Positions 32,888-42,109 of a stretch of DNA of 64,000 bases are shown one piece after another. The stretch is from Moduliflexus sp964602655 (GTDB lineage: Bacteria; Moduliflexota; Moduliflexia; Moduliflexales; Moduliflexaceae). Made by a program: the position numbers and the translations under genes. Positions within the stretch are counted from its first letter, which is position 1, and each line of letters starts with the position of its first letter. The stretch spans positions 48,815 through 112,814 of the forward strand of contig CAZRSF010000008.1 of assembly GCA_964602655.1 (NCBI GenBank), given 5' to 3'. A model generated the notes under the pieces. That model searched no databases and was not told the origin of the DNA. It worked only from the letters and a program-made list of their open reading frames with translations.

Positions 32888-34604
32888 TCCTTTTCGAATC
32901 AGTGCGTTTCCCGTGATGTAACGTTTTTTCCCCTTGAGTCTTCTTTCCAATCGCAGGTTTCAGTAGAATATCATGCTGTCGGCGGCGTTCATCCATCGCC
33001 CGTACCACCTCGAAATCTTCGCCAGTCAGCGGGTCTGTCCCGGTATAGTAGATGACTGAAGATAATGTCATCGGCAATGGGATAAAGGCCTGAACCTGTT
33101 GCGGCACAAAACCGAACATCGAAAAAATCTCGTCGCGCATCGCTGCCATCGCCTGATCGGATGAACCGGGATGACAGGACATGAGATAGGGAAGCGGATA
33201 TTGCGCTTTTCCCTGTTGCGCCGTCAGTTTACGAAAACATTCGACAAACGTATCCAGCCGAAATTGCGGAGATTTCCGCATGGCGCGAAGCACGGTCGGA
33301 CTGGTGTGTTCCGGCGCAATTTTAAGCTGTCCGCTGATGTAGTTGACGACCAATTCTTTCAACGCCTGCTCCGCATTAGCGTCTCGCATCAACAGATCAT
33401 AGCGAATCCCGGAGCCGACCGTCGCTTTCGACACGCCGCGCATACGCGCGGCGCGGCGCAGCAGATCGAGCCAGGCGGCGGTATTGATGTGTAAATTCGG
33501 GCAGAGTGCGGGGAAAAGGCAGCTTTCCCGGCTGCAATTCCAAGCCCGCGCGCACTCCATGCCATACATATTCGCGGATGGGCCGCCGATGTCAGTAATA
33601 TGCCCTTTGAAATCAGGCGTGGCGGCAATCGCGTTCACTTCCTGAAGCACGGATTCGGGGCTGCGGCTCACGATAGCTTTGCCCTGATGCAGGCCGAGCG
33701 AACAGAATGAGCAGCCGGAGACGCAGCCGCGATGCGCCGTAATCGAATGACGAATCATCTCGAATGCCGGGATCGGTTCGCGATAACTCGGATGGGGAGC
33801 GCGTTGGTATGGCAGCGCGTAGATCGCGTCGAGTTCTGCGGAAGAAACGGCGGCGGGCGGTTCGTGCAGCACAAAGCGTTTTGCGGTCGGCTGCGCGAGC
33901 CGTTGCTGCTGATGACAGTAAAACAGACGATAGCATTCGAGAAACGCTTCCGGCGAACTCAACACATCTTCTTCGGCGGGGAGCATAGCGGCGTCTTGCG
34001 GCGCTGTCCGCGACAGCGTCACAGTGCCGGGAATCTGTTCGAGCGATTGGCCTTGCGACAGACGTTCCGCAATTGTGATAATGGCTTTTTCGCCCATCCC
34101 ATACACCACAATGTCCGCGCGCGCGTCTTCGATGATCGAGCGCCGCACGCGATTGCTCCAAAAATCGTAGTGCGCAATCCGCCGCATTGACGCTTCCACG
34201 CCGCCCAAGACAATCGGAATATCTTTATACGCCGCTTTGATCAGATTGCAATAGACTAATGCTGCGCGTTCGGGCTTACGTCCAGCCTGTCCGCCGGGAA
34301 CATACGGATCGTCGCTGCGATAGCGTTCGAAGGCGGTATAGCGAGCGAGCATGGAATCAATATTGCCGGAGGTCACGCCAAAAAACAGGCGCGGTCGCCC
34401 GAAAATTTTGACGGAATCGGGATCGCGCCAGTCAGGCATGGCAATAATGCCGACGCGATAGCCATGATGCTCTAACACGCGGCCAATAATGGCTGTGCCG
34501 AAGGCGGGGTGATCCACATACGCATCGCCGGTCACTAACACCACATCAACATCTTGCCAACCGCGCTGAGACAGGTCTGACTGGGAAAGTGGAAGAAACG
34601 ACAT
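32874..34604 (-). CDS. YgiQ-family radical SAM protein
   Basis: This is a 576-residue radical SAM protein of the UPF0313/YgiQ family. The N-terminal region FLPLSQSDL...GDAYVDHPAFGTAIIGRVL is characteristic, followed by GGVEASMRRIAHYDFW. The radical SAM motif reads CVSGCSFCSLG (CxxxCxFC, near residue 310), and the domain ends with HPGSSDQAM. YgiQ's substrate is not established. I chose the start at 34604 (MSFLPLSQ) because it aligns with family N-termini; a frame from 34628 overlaps the chorismate mutase gene. The last residues are Lys/Arg-rich and the stop codon lies in the structured 79-nt unit. Confidence 0.9.
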   Translation of the reverse strand: MSFLPLSQSDLSQRGWQDVDVVLVTGDAYVDHPAFGTAIIGRVLEHHGYRVGIIAMPDWRDPDSVKIFGRPRLFFGVTSGNIDSMLARYTAFERYRSDDPYVPGGQAGRKPERAALVYCNLIKAAYKDIPIVLGGVEASMRRIAHYDFWSNRVRRSIIEDARADIVVYGMGEKAIITIAERLSQGQSLEQIPGTVTLSRTAPQDAAMLPAEEDVLSSPEAFLECYRLFYCHQQQRLAQPTAKRFVLHEPPAAVSSAELDAIYALPYQRAPHPSYREPIPAFEMIRHSITAHRGCVSGCSFCSLGLHQGKAIVSRSPESVLQEVNAIAATPDFKGHITDIGGPSANMYGMECARAWNCSRESCLFPALCPNLHINTAAWLDLLRRAARMRGVSKATVGSGIRYDLLMRDANAEQALKELVVNYISGQLKIAPEHTSPTVLRAMRKSPQFRLDTFVECFRKLTAQQGKAQYPLPYLMSCHPGSSDQAMAAMRDEIFSMFGFVPQQVQAFIPLPMTLSSVIYYTGTDPLTGEDFEVVRAMDERRRQHDILLKPAIGKKTQGEKTLHHGKRTDSKRKKSR

Positions 34605-34617
34605 GGAATGGGTGGGA

Positions 34618-34917
34618 TTATGCGGCATCTTGCTGCCACTTTTTCATCTCTTCTTGAATAAAATAATTCACTAATTCCGTATAAATTTTTTCGATAATTT
34701 CCGGGGAAATTCCAGCCTTTACCGCCCAGTCGCGCCGCTGCTGCATCATCGCTTTGACGCGCTCTTCGGCCCGCACATTCTGCGTCGTTGTTTTGAACTT
34801 CGCGGCAGCCTGCACATATTCATAGCGTCGGCCTAATAAATTGATAATGCTTTGATCTATTGCGTCAATCTCCTGGCGAATCTCTTGCAGATTTTCACAC
34901 GCAGTTGCAGGTTTCAT
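34618..34917 (-). CDS. Chorismate mutase-like (AroQ / PchB type) protein
   Basis: This 99-residue all-helical protein has the AroQ-fold pattern. IRQEIDAIDQSIINLLGRRYEYV lies in the first helix (shown here as two blocks: IRQEIDAID and LLGRRYEYV). KFKTT, RAEERVKAMMQQR and the third helix EIIEKIYTELVNYFI follow. The Arg and Lys residues fit the active site that rearranges chorismate to prephenate, or performs isochorismate-pyruvate lyase chemistry in the PchB subgroup. The start at 34917 has GGGAGAAAAGA upstream. It lies next to ygiQ, overlapping the longer start frame of that gene. Which reaction it catalyses cannot be decided here. Confidence 0.85.
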   Translation of the reverse strand: MKPATACENLQEIRQEIDAIDQSIINLLGRRYEYVQAAAKFKTTTQNVRAEERVKAMMQQRRDWAVKAGISPEIIEKIYTELVNYFIQEEMKKWQQDAA

Positions 34918-34936
34918 TCTTTTCTCCCATGTACAT

Positions 34937-34962
34937 GTAGGACGAAATTGTTTTTCGTCCAC
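34937..34962. repeat. Degenerate REP-A palindrome
   Basis: Arms GTAGGACGAAA and TTTCGTCCAC around a T-rich loop. A worn copy upstream of the chorismate mutase-like gene. Confidence 0.65.
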
Positions 34963-34987
34963 TCGTCCGCCTGTTCATACGGCGCGG

Positions 34988-35012
34988 GTGTCGAAATACA
35001 ATTTCGACATAC
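34988..35012. repeat. Degenerate REP-A palindrome
   Basis: Arms GTGTCGAAAT and ATTTCGACATAC; half-site variant, 25 bp past the previous copy. Confidence 0.65.
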
Positions 35013-35023
35013 AAGACTCCTGT

Positions 35024-35058
35024 CAATAAAAATGCGACCTGCTGGGCATCAGGTCGCA
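35024..35058 (-). terminator. Rho-independent terminator of the chemoreceptor/binding-protein operon
   Basis: On the minus strand, stem TGCGACCTG/CAGGTCGCA with a short loop is followed by TTTTTATT. It lies about 35 bp after the binding-protein stop. Confidence 0.8.
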
Positions 35059-35091
35059 GAGATGATTATAATGCCATTAACCGATTTCTGC

Positions 35092-35841
35092 TCATTCGGT
35101 ATATTTTTTCAGCAGGTCATCCAACAAACCGTTTTGTTTCGATTGCTCGATAAAGGCATTCAATTGTTCGACAAACGCTTGCTCTGTTTTCCGTACTTGC
35201 ATCATCAGATCGAATTCGAAAAGAGGGGCGTCGGCAAAGACGAATTGCGCGGCGTCAAGGCCAGCGTTCTTCATCTCATACAACGCCACATGTTTATTAG
35301 CAATAATCGCATCTACCCGATCCATTGCTAAATTTTTATAGAGCAGTTCATTGGTTCTGACGGGGACGGCGATGATTTTCCCATTCTCGATATGCGGGTC
35401 AAGCGCGCCGTTGCGATTGCCGAAAATCACCCCAAGCTTCTTGCCGAACAGGTCTTCGGCTTTGGTATAGGCAAACTGATAACTTTTCTTCATCATAATG
35501 TAATTGCCGGATGTCCAAATCGGAATGGTGAATAAAAATTTGTCCACATTGTCCGCGCCGACAAACATGGGATTCGTCAAACCGGACGCCTGCGCCGTTC
35601 CTTCCATCATGGCGAGATCAATCCGTTTTCGAGACAACCCCGTATAAACAAGCGTAAATGCGGCTGATTGTTGATCGAACGCATTCAAGAGGTCAATCAT
35701 CATGCCTTCTTGCAGGCCAGCCATATAAAACGGAGGATACCCTTCTTCGAAAAATACAACCTCAATCCGTGCCGGTTCCTGCGCGATGACAACTGAGGCG
35801 AGGAGATTCAATAGACAGAAGATCAACAGCGTTTTTTTCAT
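35092..35841 (-). CDS. Periplasmic substrate-binding protein, amino-acid ABC type (SBP family 3-like)
   Basis: This is a 249-residue secreted protein. The signal peptide is MKKTLLIFCLLNLLASVVIAQ. The mature part shows the family-3 solute-binding fold: EEGYPPFYMAGLQEGMMIDLLNAF at the start (two strands and a helix), IDLAMMEGTAQ, AEDLFGKKLGVIFGN and RVDAIIANKHVALYE. No ABC permease is nearby. The ATG overlaps the chemoreceptor stop by four bases, so it is probably the receptor's ligand-binding partner in the periplasm, not part of a transporter. A terminator follows at 35024-35058. Confidence 0.88.
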   Translation of the reverse strand: MKKTLLIFCLLNLLASVVIAQEPARIEVVFFEEGYPPFYMAGLQEGMMIDLLNAFDQQSAAFTLVYTGLSRKRIDLAMMEGTAQASGLTNPMFVGADNVDKFLFTIPIWTSGNYIMMKKSYQFAYTKAEDLFGKKLGVIFGNRNGALDPHIENGKIIAVPVRTNELLYKNLAMDRVDAIIANKHVALYEMKNAGLDAAQFVFADAPLFEFDLMMQVRKTEQAFVEQLNAFIEQSKQNGLLDDLLKKYTE

Positions 35842-38057
35842 GATTTTTTTTCCTTGATGGCGTTTTGCCCAGCCGATACGCTTTGAAGCATCTCGCTTTT
35901 CCCCAATTTGAAGCGATCAACCGATTGGAGTAAAATTCTGGCCTGCTCAGACAGTTCATCTGCGGTATGCTCGATCTGTACCGAGCTCTCCAAATTCTTC
36001 TCCGACAGGGAGCGGACTTGTTCCACCGATTCAAGCACGCGCCGCACGCCCTGCAATTGTTCTGTCGTGGCATGTTGCGTCTGAAATGCCATTTTGGCGA
36101 TATGCTCAACCGTCTGGTCGATCTGAATCGTGCTGGCCTTTTGCTCCAGCGTGGCCTTCATAATCTCTTCGGTCATCGTGTTGACTCGTTCCATCACGCT
36201 GCGTAGCTGTCGGCTGGTCGTTTCCTGCATTTTCTGGATCGCGTCGGCAATATCGGAGACAACGGTTGACGAACGCTGCGCGCTGTTAAAAATATTTTGC
36301 AGCACTTGCCGCGCCTGTTCAGTCCGTTTCACCCCTTGCGCAATGTCGTATGTTCCGGCATGGATTTTCTTGACGACCGTTTTTGTTTCTTCCTGTACGA
36401 CCTTCACAATCGCGGCAATATCTTTGGTGGAAGAGCTGACTTTCGTTGCCAGGTTGCGCATCTCGTCGGCAATCACCGCAAATCCGCGCCCATGCGATCC
36501 GGCTTGCGCGGCAATAATCGAAGCATTCAGGGCGAGCAGCGACGATTGATCGGTAATTTCGTCAATCACATCCAGGATCGAGCCAATATCCTGCGTCTGT
36601 TGTTCGAAGCGGGTAATCGTCTCCACCGTGCTGGAGTTGGTTTGTTGGATCGTCGTCATGCTGACGGTCACTTCCTCGATAGAATCCTGTCCTTTCAAAG
36701 CGTCCTGAATCGTCTCCTGCGAGAGTCCTCTGGACACCACTGTTTTTTCCGTCACATTTTTCAATAGTTCGGTAGATTTATGCAGTTCGCTAATCGCTTT
36801 TTGCGTTTGCTCGGCGAGTTCGCTTGAGTTGGCGGCGATATTGGAGATTGACCGCGTCATATTCGACACCGAGGCGGAGGTCTCTTCGACTGAGGTGGAA
36901 AGCACGTCCATATTATGCGCGACTTCTTCCACGCTCTGCCCCATTTGGGTCATGGTAGAAATCATTTCGTCAACGGCAAATTGCGCTGACTGCACAATCT
37001 TCATGTCATTATCGGACAATCCGGCGAGATTCAGCCCAGTGCCGGAAATTTCTTCGGCAATCACGCGAATCTGCTGAATGAGCGATTGCAATCCGACGGT
37101 CATATCGCGCATGGCGCGCCCGAACGCATCAATATCAGAGCGTAAAAACGGCATACTCGTCAAATCGCCGCGCGCAATCCGCGACGCGATTTCGGCCAGC
37201 GTTTGCAGATACAACAACATATCCTGCAATGCCACTCCAAGCGCGTCTCGTTTGGAACGTTTGCGCACATCATGCGCCAATGCCCCTGTCGCGACGTTCT
37301 GAGCGATGTCGGTAATCTCTTGCAGATAATCAGATGTTTGCACAAAGACACCGCTTAACGCGGCAATTTCATCATGGCGTACTGTCAACTTGAGGCTATG
37401 AATGGGATATCCCTCGGCTAAGCGTTGACCAATCTTGATCAAATACCGGATCGGGCTGGCGACAATTATTTCAACAGCCAGAAAGAGCACGATAGACATG
37501 GCTCCTAAAAACACGAATAACATACTCCAGGATTTTGTTTTCCATTTCTGAAAGGCTTTTTCGACCGATTCGTTCGAGTATCCAATATCAACCACAGCAA
37601 TATATTCTCGCTGCGCATTGAATTGAGGAATAAACACATGATAGAGGTTTTGCTTCTTATCCAGAACAGAATTGGTTTTATAGTTGCCCAATCGCTCAAG
37701 CATTTTTTGATCGATAAGCGTGTTGCCAATTTGAGCGGAGTCGCTGTGCGCTAAAATCTTTCCTTTTTCATCGAGAACAGCCACATGGGTCACAGATTTC
37801 AGCAGAGACCACTGATAAAGCTGTAGGCACCGCTCAGTAAACGCGGAGGCATATTCGCCAAAATTCTGCAGGGTATAATCATCGGGGCGTTCACCGCTGT
37901 TCCAGAGAAAATATGCCATTCCTTCGGACTGAGACTCTAACGTTTTCAGATATTGTGTTCGAATATCGTTCAAGTAAGAATTCGTACATACGATCATCAT
38001 TATCAGAAAAACCAGCCCCATAATCCCTACGATTTTGGCACGTATTCCCAATTTCAT
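35838..38057 (-). CDS. Methyl-accepting chemotaxis protein coupled to a binding protein
   Basis: This is a 739-residue chemoreceptor. TM1 is about 8-28. A periplasmic region of about 150 residues looks like a single-Cache sensor (VTHVAVLDEKGKILAHSD, YIAVVDIGY). TM2 is about 178-200. HAMP-type segments follow, then a long signalling hairpin with its tip around DQSSLLALNASIIAAQAGSHGRGFAVIADEM (residues given as two short blocks: SSLLALNASI and GRGFAVIADEM). AAGGGGGGAAGAG precedes the start. The tip differs slightly from the first chemoreceptor, so it may use a different set of Che proteins. It should sense a ligand directly or through the downstream binding protein. Confidence 0.92.
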   Translation of the reverse strand: MKLGIRAKIVGIMGLVFLIMMIVCTNSYLNDIRTQYLKTLESQSEGMAYFLWNSGERPDDYTLQNFGEYASAFTERCLQLYQWSLLKSVTHVAVLDEKGKILAHSDSAQIGNTLIDQKMLERLGNYKTNSVLDKKQNLYHVFIPQFNAQREYIAVVDIGYSNESVEKAFQKWKTKSWSMLFVFLGAMSIVLFLAVEIIVASPIRYLIKIGQRLAEGYPIHSLKLTVRHDEIAALSGVFVQTSDYLQEITDIAQNVATGALAHDVRKRSKRDALGVALQDMLLYLQTLAEIASRIARGDLTSMPFLRSDIDAFGRAMRDMTVGLQSLIQQIRVIAEEISGTGLNLAGLSDNDMKIVQSAQFAVDEMISTMTQMGQSVEEVAHNMDVLSTSVEETSASVSNMTRSISNIAANSSELAEQTQKAISELHKSTELLKNVTEKTVVSRGLSQETIQDALKGQDSIEEVTVSMTTIQQTNSSTVETITRFEQQTQDIGSILDVIDEITDQSSLLALNASIIAAQAGSHGRGFAVIADEMRNLATKVSSSTKDIAAIVKVVQEETKTVVKKIHAGTYDIAQGVKRTEQARQVLQNIFNSAQRSSTVVSDIADAIQKMQETTSRQLRSVMERVNTMTEEIMKATLEQKASTIQIDQTVEHIAKMAFQTQHATTEQLQGVRRVLESVEQVRSLSEKNLESSVQIEHTADELSEQARILLQSVDRFKLGKSEMLQSVSAGQNAIKEKKS

Positions 38058-38202
38058 CTCTTCCCCCCTTAAGAAAGAATCCGCAATTTTCCAAACTTTT
38101 TAGACGTATGACCTACTGAACGCCTGAATATTCGGTATAGACAACCGACCAGTATATATGTAAACAGCATTATATAAACACATTGACAAAAAAATGCGAG
38201 AA

Positions 38203-38208
38203 AGTCAA
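38203..38208 (-). promoter_or_regulatory. -35-like element (TTTTCTTGACT)
   Basis: TTGACT on the minus strand, about 145 bp upstream of the chemoreceptor start, in the recurring A/T-tract plus CTTGAC context. A TATAAT lies between it and the gene but with unusual spacing. Confidence 0.35.
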
Positions 38209-38231
38209 GAAAATATCAGAACCGCGTACAT

Positions 38232-41200
38232 TCATTTAAAAATTTGTTGCAATAAATCGTTGCCCGTCTTGCCAAGTTCTTGTTCAAGTTGGTCTTTGAT
38301 CTCCGATTTGACAGCCTGTTTCGCCATTTCCTCGGCAAATTTCCGAACGCTTTTTTGGATCGTATTCAGATTGATGGCTGGTTCAAACAATGTCCCCCCA
38401 ACAGGAATCGGAAACGGAAGTTCGATACTGCCATCATCTTGTTCGAAATCGCGAAACGTGTTTTGCAGATCATGATAATATTTAGACTCCGGCGTAAAAC
38501 GAATTTTCCCTAAAAAATCAAGCGATAAATCCAAATCGAACGTGCCATTCATGAGCAAGACGATATGAATATCCTGTTCCGGCACTTCAAGCAGAATATC
38601 AGAGCGACCTCCCTTACCTTCGTCCAGATCGAACGTCGCCTCAAATCGAGAAAAATTGGTTTCATCGGGGAATTTACCGATGTCCTGACTAATTTGCCGC
38701 AGTGTGTCGGATTTTCCTACCGTGCCAAGCAGATCGAAAATTTGCGCGATTTCCGGCCAGATATGGAATGACGTCAGCTTTCCAGAACCAATTCGAATCG
38801 CGCCATTCCCCGATAAATGCTGCGCAAGCTGCTCAGGCGAAAATCCCTGTCCCGCAATTGCGGCATTCGCGAACAGCAGACCATACACGATATCCTTTGC
38901 CGAGACAGAGGCGGTCAACAGGCGATTCGTATCCACCTGCACCAATTTCGATTCGAACGCATATTTCGGATCTGGCGACGAGAGGTCGAACTCAACACGG
39001 CCTTCGTATCTTCCATCATATAATTCGAAAAGCATGTTCTCCAAATTCAGCACCTGATTTTTAAACGTCACATCAGAGCGGAGATTGGCAAATTCTACCT
39101 GTTCGACAATCCCGCGCGCGACGGAGATCGTGCCGTTGGCCTTCAGCGTGGAAAGCAGCCATCCTGGTTTCGTCGGAGCGGTTTCCGGTATCGGTTCGAC
39201 TGTCGTTTCGGCAACCAACCGGAAGGGCGACGCTGGCGCATGATGGTCGAACCGAGCCTGCGGCGTGGTGGCGGCGGCAGGCGGCGTCAAAAATTCGTCG
39301 GCATTCAGATAGTCGGACTGAAGGGCAAAAACGGCATCCGGCGCAGTAAACACGCTGGCAATCGTCGCCTCGCCCTTGAGCGAAGATTCGCCCACTGACA
39401 CCGAAAATTGTTTCAGCGAGAATGTCTGATCGCGCAGCGTCGCGATCAGGTTGAGATGCTGCACGGGCTTGCCAAGTGCGGGAAGCTGGAAGCCGACATC
39501 CTGACACCGCGCGTCGAGCGTCACAATCGAATCTGCCGCGAGTTTGTCGGCAGGCCCCTTGATGCGCGCGCTGAATTCCGTCACCCCGGTCGGATTCATC
39601 TCCATCCCTGAAAACGGCAGGAGTTGATTGAAGGCAAACTGATTCGATGTCACCGTCAGGTCAAGCATCGTTTCTTGTCGCAAGCCCGAAATCGCGCCGG
39701 TAATATCCAACAGCACGTCATTCAGATTGAGCCGCACCTGTTTCAAATTAACCGCATCGGGCGTGATGACCGTGTCGAATTCGATGATGCCCGGAATATC
39801 TTTCGGCTTTGTGAAATTCTCACCAAAGACAATGCCTCCTTTGGTCATATCAATCATGCCAGAAATCGCAAGGTCTTTCATGCTGCCGACCGGTTTCAAC
39901 ACGATTTTACATGCGCCGTCAAGCCGAAGCTCTTTCGGCAGCGCCCGCGCGTTCAGCATTGGAAAATGGCCGAATAATACAGCAATATCGAACAAATTGG
40001 TTTCAAGCGCGAGATCGAGCGCCGGTTCGTTGAAATTGGTCACATCGCCTTGCGCCGTCAACTGAAAATCGCCGAGATTCACGACGGCGCGGCTGATAGA
40101 CAAGCCGTCTTTTTTGACTCGCGCCTCGGCGGTGATATTTCCCGGAATCTCTGCCGCTTTGCTGAAGATGTCGGCATACGTCACGGCGCTTTTGTCAAGA
40201 TTGACGAGCGCACTGACCGCCAAATCATCAACCGCGCCGTTGACGCTCGCGGTCAAAGACGCCATGCCGTCAGTCTTGAGCGCAGGCTGACCGTCGTATG
40301 TCAATGTGGCGACTTCCGGGAAAATCGCCAGCATTTCCGGCAGCGGAAACGTATTAGACGTCAGTTGCACGTCAAAGACAGGTTTGGAGAATTGCGAGAC
40401 AGAGCCAGTCGCCTCAAGCGTGATCTTGCCGATAGCGAGGCGAAACACCGTGATGTCCACCACGTCTTTCTTGATCGTGATCTCGAATTTCAGCGTGGCC
40501 GCCAATGCTTCCGGCTTGGCAAAAACCTTCTGAACATACATCCCGGATTGGCTGAGATCGAATTCGCCGGACAACGCGAGATTGTCCAGAGAGCCTTTGG
40601 GCTGAACGTTCAACGTTCCTTTCCCTGTTAATCCGAGGTCTTTCAAGGGTTTGGCAACGTTCGGCGGAAGGAGTTGCATCAATTTCTCCCAGGGAAATTC
40701 TTTGGAGGAAATCGTCAAATCCAAGATGGGTGTTGTCGTCGCCTGCTCGACCTTTCCGGCGACATCAACGTTCACGTCGTCAACGCTGATTGTTCCGGTC
40801 GAAGTGATCTGTTTTTCCATGTTGCCCGCCAATTGCATCGTCGCGTTCAATTTCCCCAGCGGCGCGTCGTTCCGAAGTTGCGCGACCTGGCGCAGATATG
40901 TCTGAAAATGGGCGAGGTCAATCTCTTTCAACGTCGCGGTCACATCCATATCCCTTCCCTGCGTCTTTCCATCGGCGGAAAGCGGGCTGATTTTGCCGGA
41001 GGCCGTCATCTGACCGAGCGTTCCGCCCTGCAAACCAGCGGACAGATCGAACCGAATCGGAGAATTGGGCGACATCCCTTTGACACTGGCGTTGACGTCC
41101 GTAATCTCCGTTGTCACCGTCATAAGTTCGTCAATAATCCGAAGCGTGCCATCGCTCAATTGAATGGCGTCAATCGCGAATGTCGAGGCTGAAGCGGTTG

Positions 41201-41726
41201 ATTCTGGCGATGATCCGGCGGGTGAAATTTCCTGCGGCGTCGGTGTCGTGGATTGCTCTGAAACAGCAGGCTGTTCCGGCGTCGGCGAAGCGTCAGCAGG
41301 CGTTGACGATTCGGAAGCGGCGGCTTCGACTGTCTGCCCGATCCAGTCGGCAATATTCCATACGCCGTTCGAAGCGCGTTTCAGCACGATATCCGGCTGT
41401 TTCAAGGCGATTTTCGAGATTTCGATTCGTTTGGAGAGCAACGGAATCAGGCGAAGTTTGGCCGTAATCTCACTGGCGTTCGCCCACACCGTCGTGTGAT
41501 CCGGCTCGGAAATCGTGACTTGCCGCAACGATGCGCCCGGCCCGCGTAAAATCGTATGAGAAATCGTTTCAATCGTGACGGTTCGATGCAATGCGTCGCT
41601 GATTGGCTTGGTAATTCGGGGAATGTACGGCGTGAGATCAATGACGAATTCAAGCAGCAGCAACGCGGCGGCCAAAAGAACAAGCAGGACGCCACACGCG
41701 ATCCCGATTTTTTTGATATTTTTCAT
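38232..41726 (-). CDS. AsmA-family inner-membrane / envelope protein
   Basis: This is a 1164-residue AsmA-like protein. The N-terminal anchor IACGVLLVLLAAALLLLEFV (about 9-28) is followed by ITKPISDALHRTVTIE. A Pro/Thr/Ser linker (about 145-185) with many TP repeats comes next. A long beta-rich region then holds repeating blocks around TLEATGSVSQFSKPVFDVQL and QLTAQGDVTNFNEPALDLAL. The C-terminal ~250 residues carry the AsmA pattern LSGNGAIRIGSGKLTSFHI, about 1010-1030. AsmA-like proteins act in envelope assembly and lipid transport between membranes. A large periplasmic protein of this kind implies a second membrane. Confidence 0.88.
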   Translation of the reverse strand: MKNIKKIGIACGVLLVLLAAALLLLEFVIDLTPYIPRITKPISDALHRTVTIETISHTILRGPGASLRQVTISEPDHTTVWANASEITAKLRLIPLLSKRIEISKIALKQPDIVLKRASNGVWNIADWIGQTVEAAASESSTPADASPTPEQPAVSEQSTTPTPQEISPAGSSPESTASASTFAIDAIQLSDGTLRIIDELMTVTTEITDVNASVKGMSPNSPIRFDLSAGLQGGTLGQMTASGKISPLSADGKTQGRDMDVTATLKEIDLAHFQTYLRQVAQLRNDAPLGKLNATMQLAGNMEKQITSTGTISVDDVNVDVAGKVEQATTTPILDLTISSKEFPWEKLMQLLPPNVAKPLKDLGLTGKGTLNVQPKGSLDNLALSGEFDLSQSGMYVQKVFAKPEALAATLKFEITIKKDVVDITVFRLAIGKITLEATGSVSQFSKPVFDVQLTSNTFPLPEMLAIFPEVATLTYDGQPALKTDGMASLTASVNGAVDDLAVSALVNLDKSAVTYADIFSKAAEIPGNITAEARVKKDGLSISRAVVNLGDFQLTAQGDVTNFNEPALDLALETNLFDIAVLFGHFPMLNARALPKELRLDGACKIVLKPVGSMKDLAISGMIDMTKGGIVFGENFTKPKDIPGIIEFDTVITPDAVNLKQVRLNLNDVLLDITGAISGLRQETMLDLTVTSNQFAFNQLLPFSGMEMNPTGVTEFSARIKGPADKLAADSIVTLDARCQDVGFQLPALGKPVQHLNLIATLRDQTFSLKQFSVSVGESSLKGEATIASVFTAPDAVFALQSDYLNADEFLTPPAAATTPQARFDHHAPASPFRLVAETTVEPIPETAPTKPGWLLSTLKANGTISVARGIVEQVEFANLRSDVTFKNQVLNLENMLFELYDGRYEGRVEFDLSSPDPKYAFESKLVQVDTNRLLTASVSAKDIVYGLLFANAAIAGQGFSPEQLAQHLSGNGAIRIGSGKLTSFHIWPEIAQIFDLLGTVGKSDTLRQISQDIGKFPDETNFSRFEATFDLDEGKGGRSDILLEVPEQDIHIVLLMNGTFDLDLSLDFLGKIRFTPESKYYHDLQNTFRDFEQDDGSIELPFPIPVGGTLFEPAINLNTIQKSVRKFAEEMAKQAVKSEIKDQLEQELGKTGNDLLQQIFK

Positions 41727-41848
41727 AGGACATCTGCGGGGGCAAAAGGGGAAGTGTATTTCCTCTGTTCGCCGAAGCGCATGAATTGTTGATAATCCTT
41801 AACACATTGCAAAACACTTGTCTCTCTCTGTATAAGACTGGTTAACAA

Positions 41849-41854
41849 AGTCAA
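41849..41854 (-). promoter_or_regulatory. -35-like element (AAAAATCCTTGACT) upstream of the AsmA gene
   Basis: TTGACT on the minus strand after an A-tract, about 125 bp upstream of the AsmA start. A TTATAC lies 13 bp further, shorter than usual. Confidence 0.35.
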
Positions 41855-41988
41855 GGATTTTTCTTGCGCTCGACATCAAACATACGAGATTTTCGAACGC
41901 GCCGCGCGATTTCCGAAGCAGCATCCCCCCTGATTTCGCTACTCCCATCGAAAAAAAAACGCCGTTCCTTTCTCCCGCGCTTTTTCGC

Positions 41989-41994
41989 TTGACA
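41989..41994 (+). promoter_or_regulatory. -35-like element (TTTTTCGCTTGACA) upstream of the carboxyltransferase gene
   Basis: TTGACA about 115 bp upstream of the carboxyltransferase start, preceded by a T-tract. The -10 region is not obvious (TAAGTA at 17-bp spacing). The whole 41727-42109 gap holds only the two opposing promoter regions. Confidence 0.4.
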
Positions 41995-42109
41995 CATCCG
42001 CGCGGGTTTCCTAAGTACGATCCATGATGATAATGTGATGAGTTTGGCGTGATATATGGTGTCGCTGCGGCATAGTGGCTGCGGCAATTTATTTTATCAG
42101 GAGAACAAT

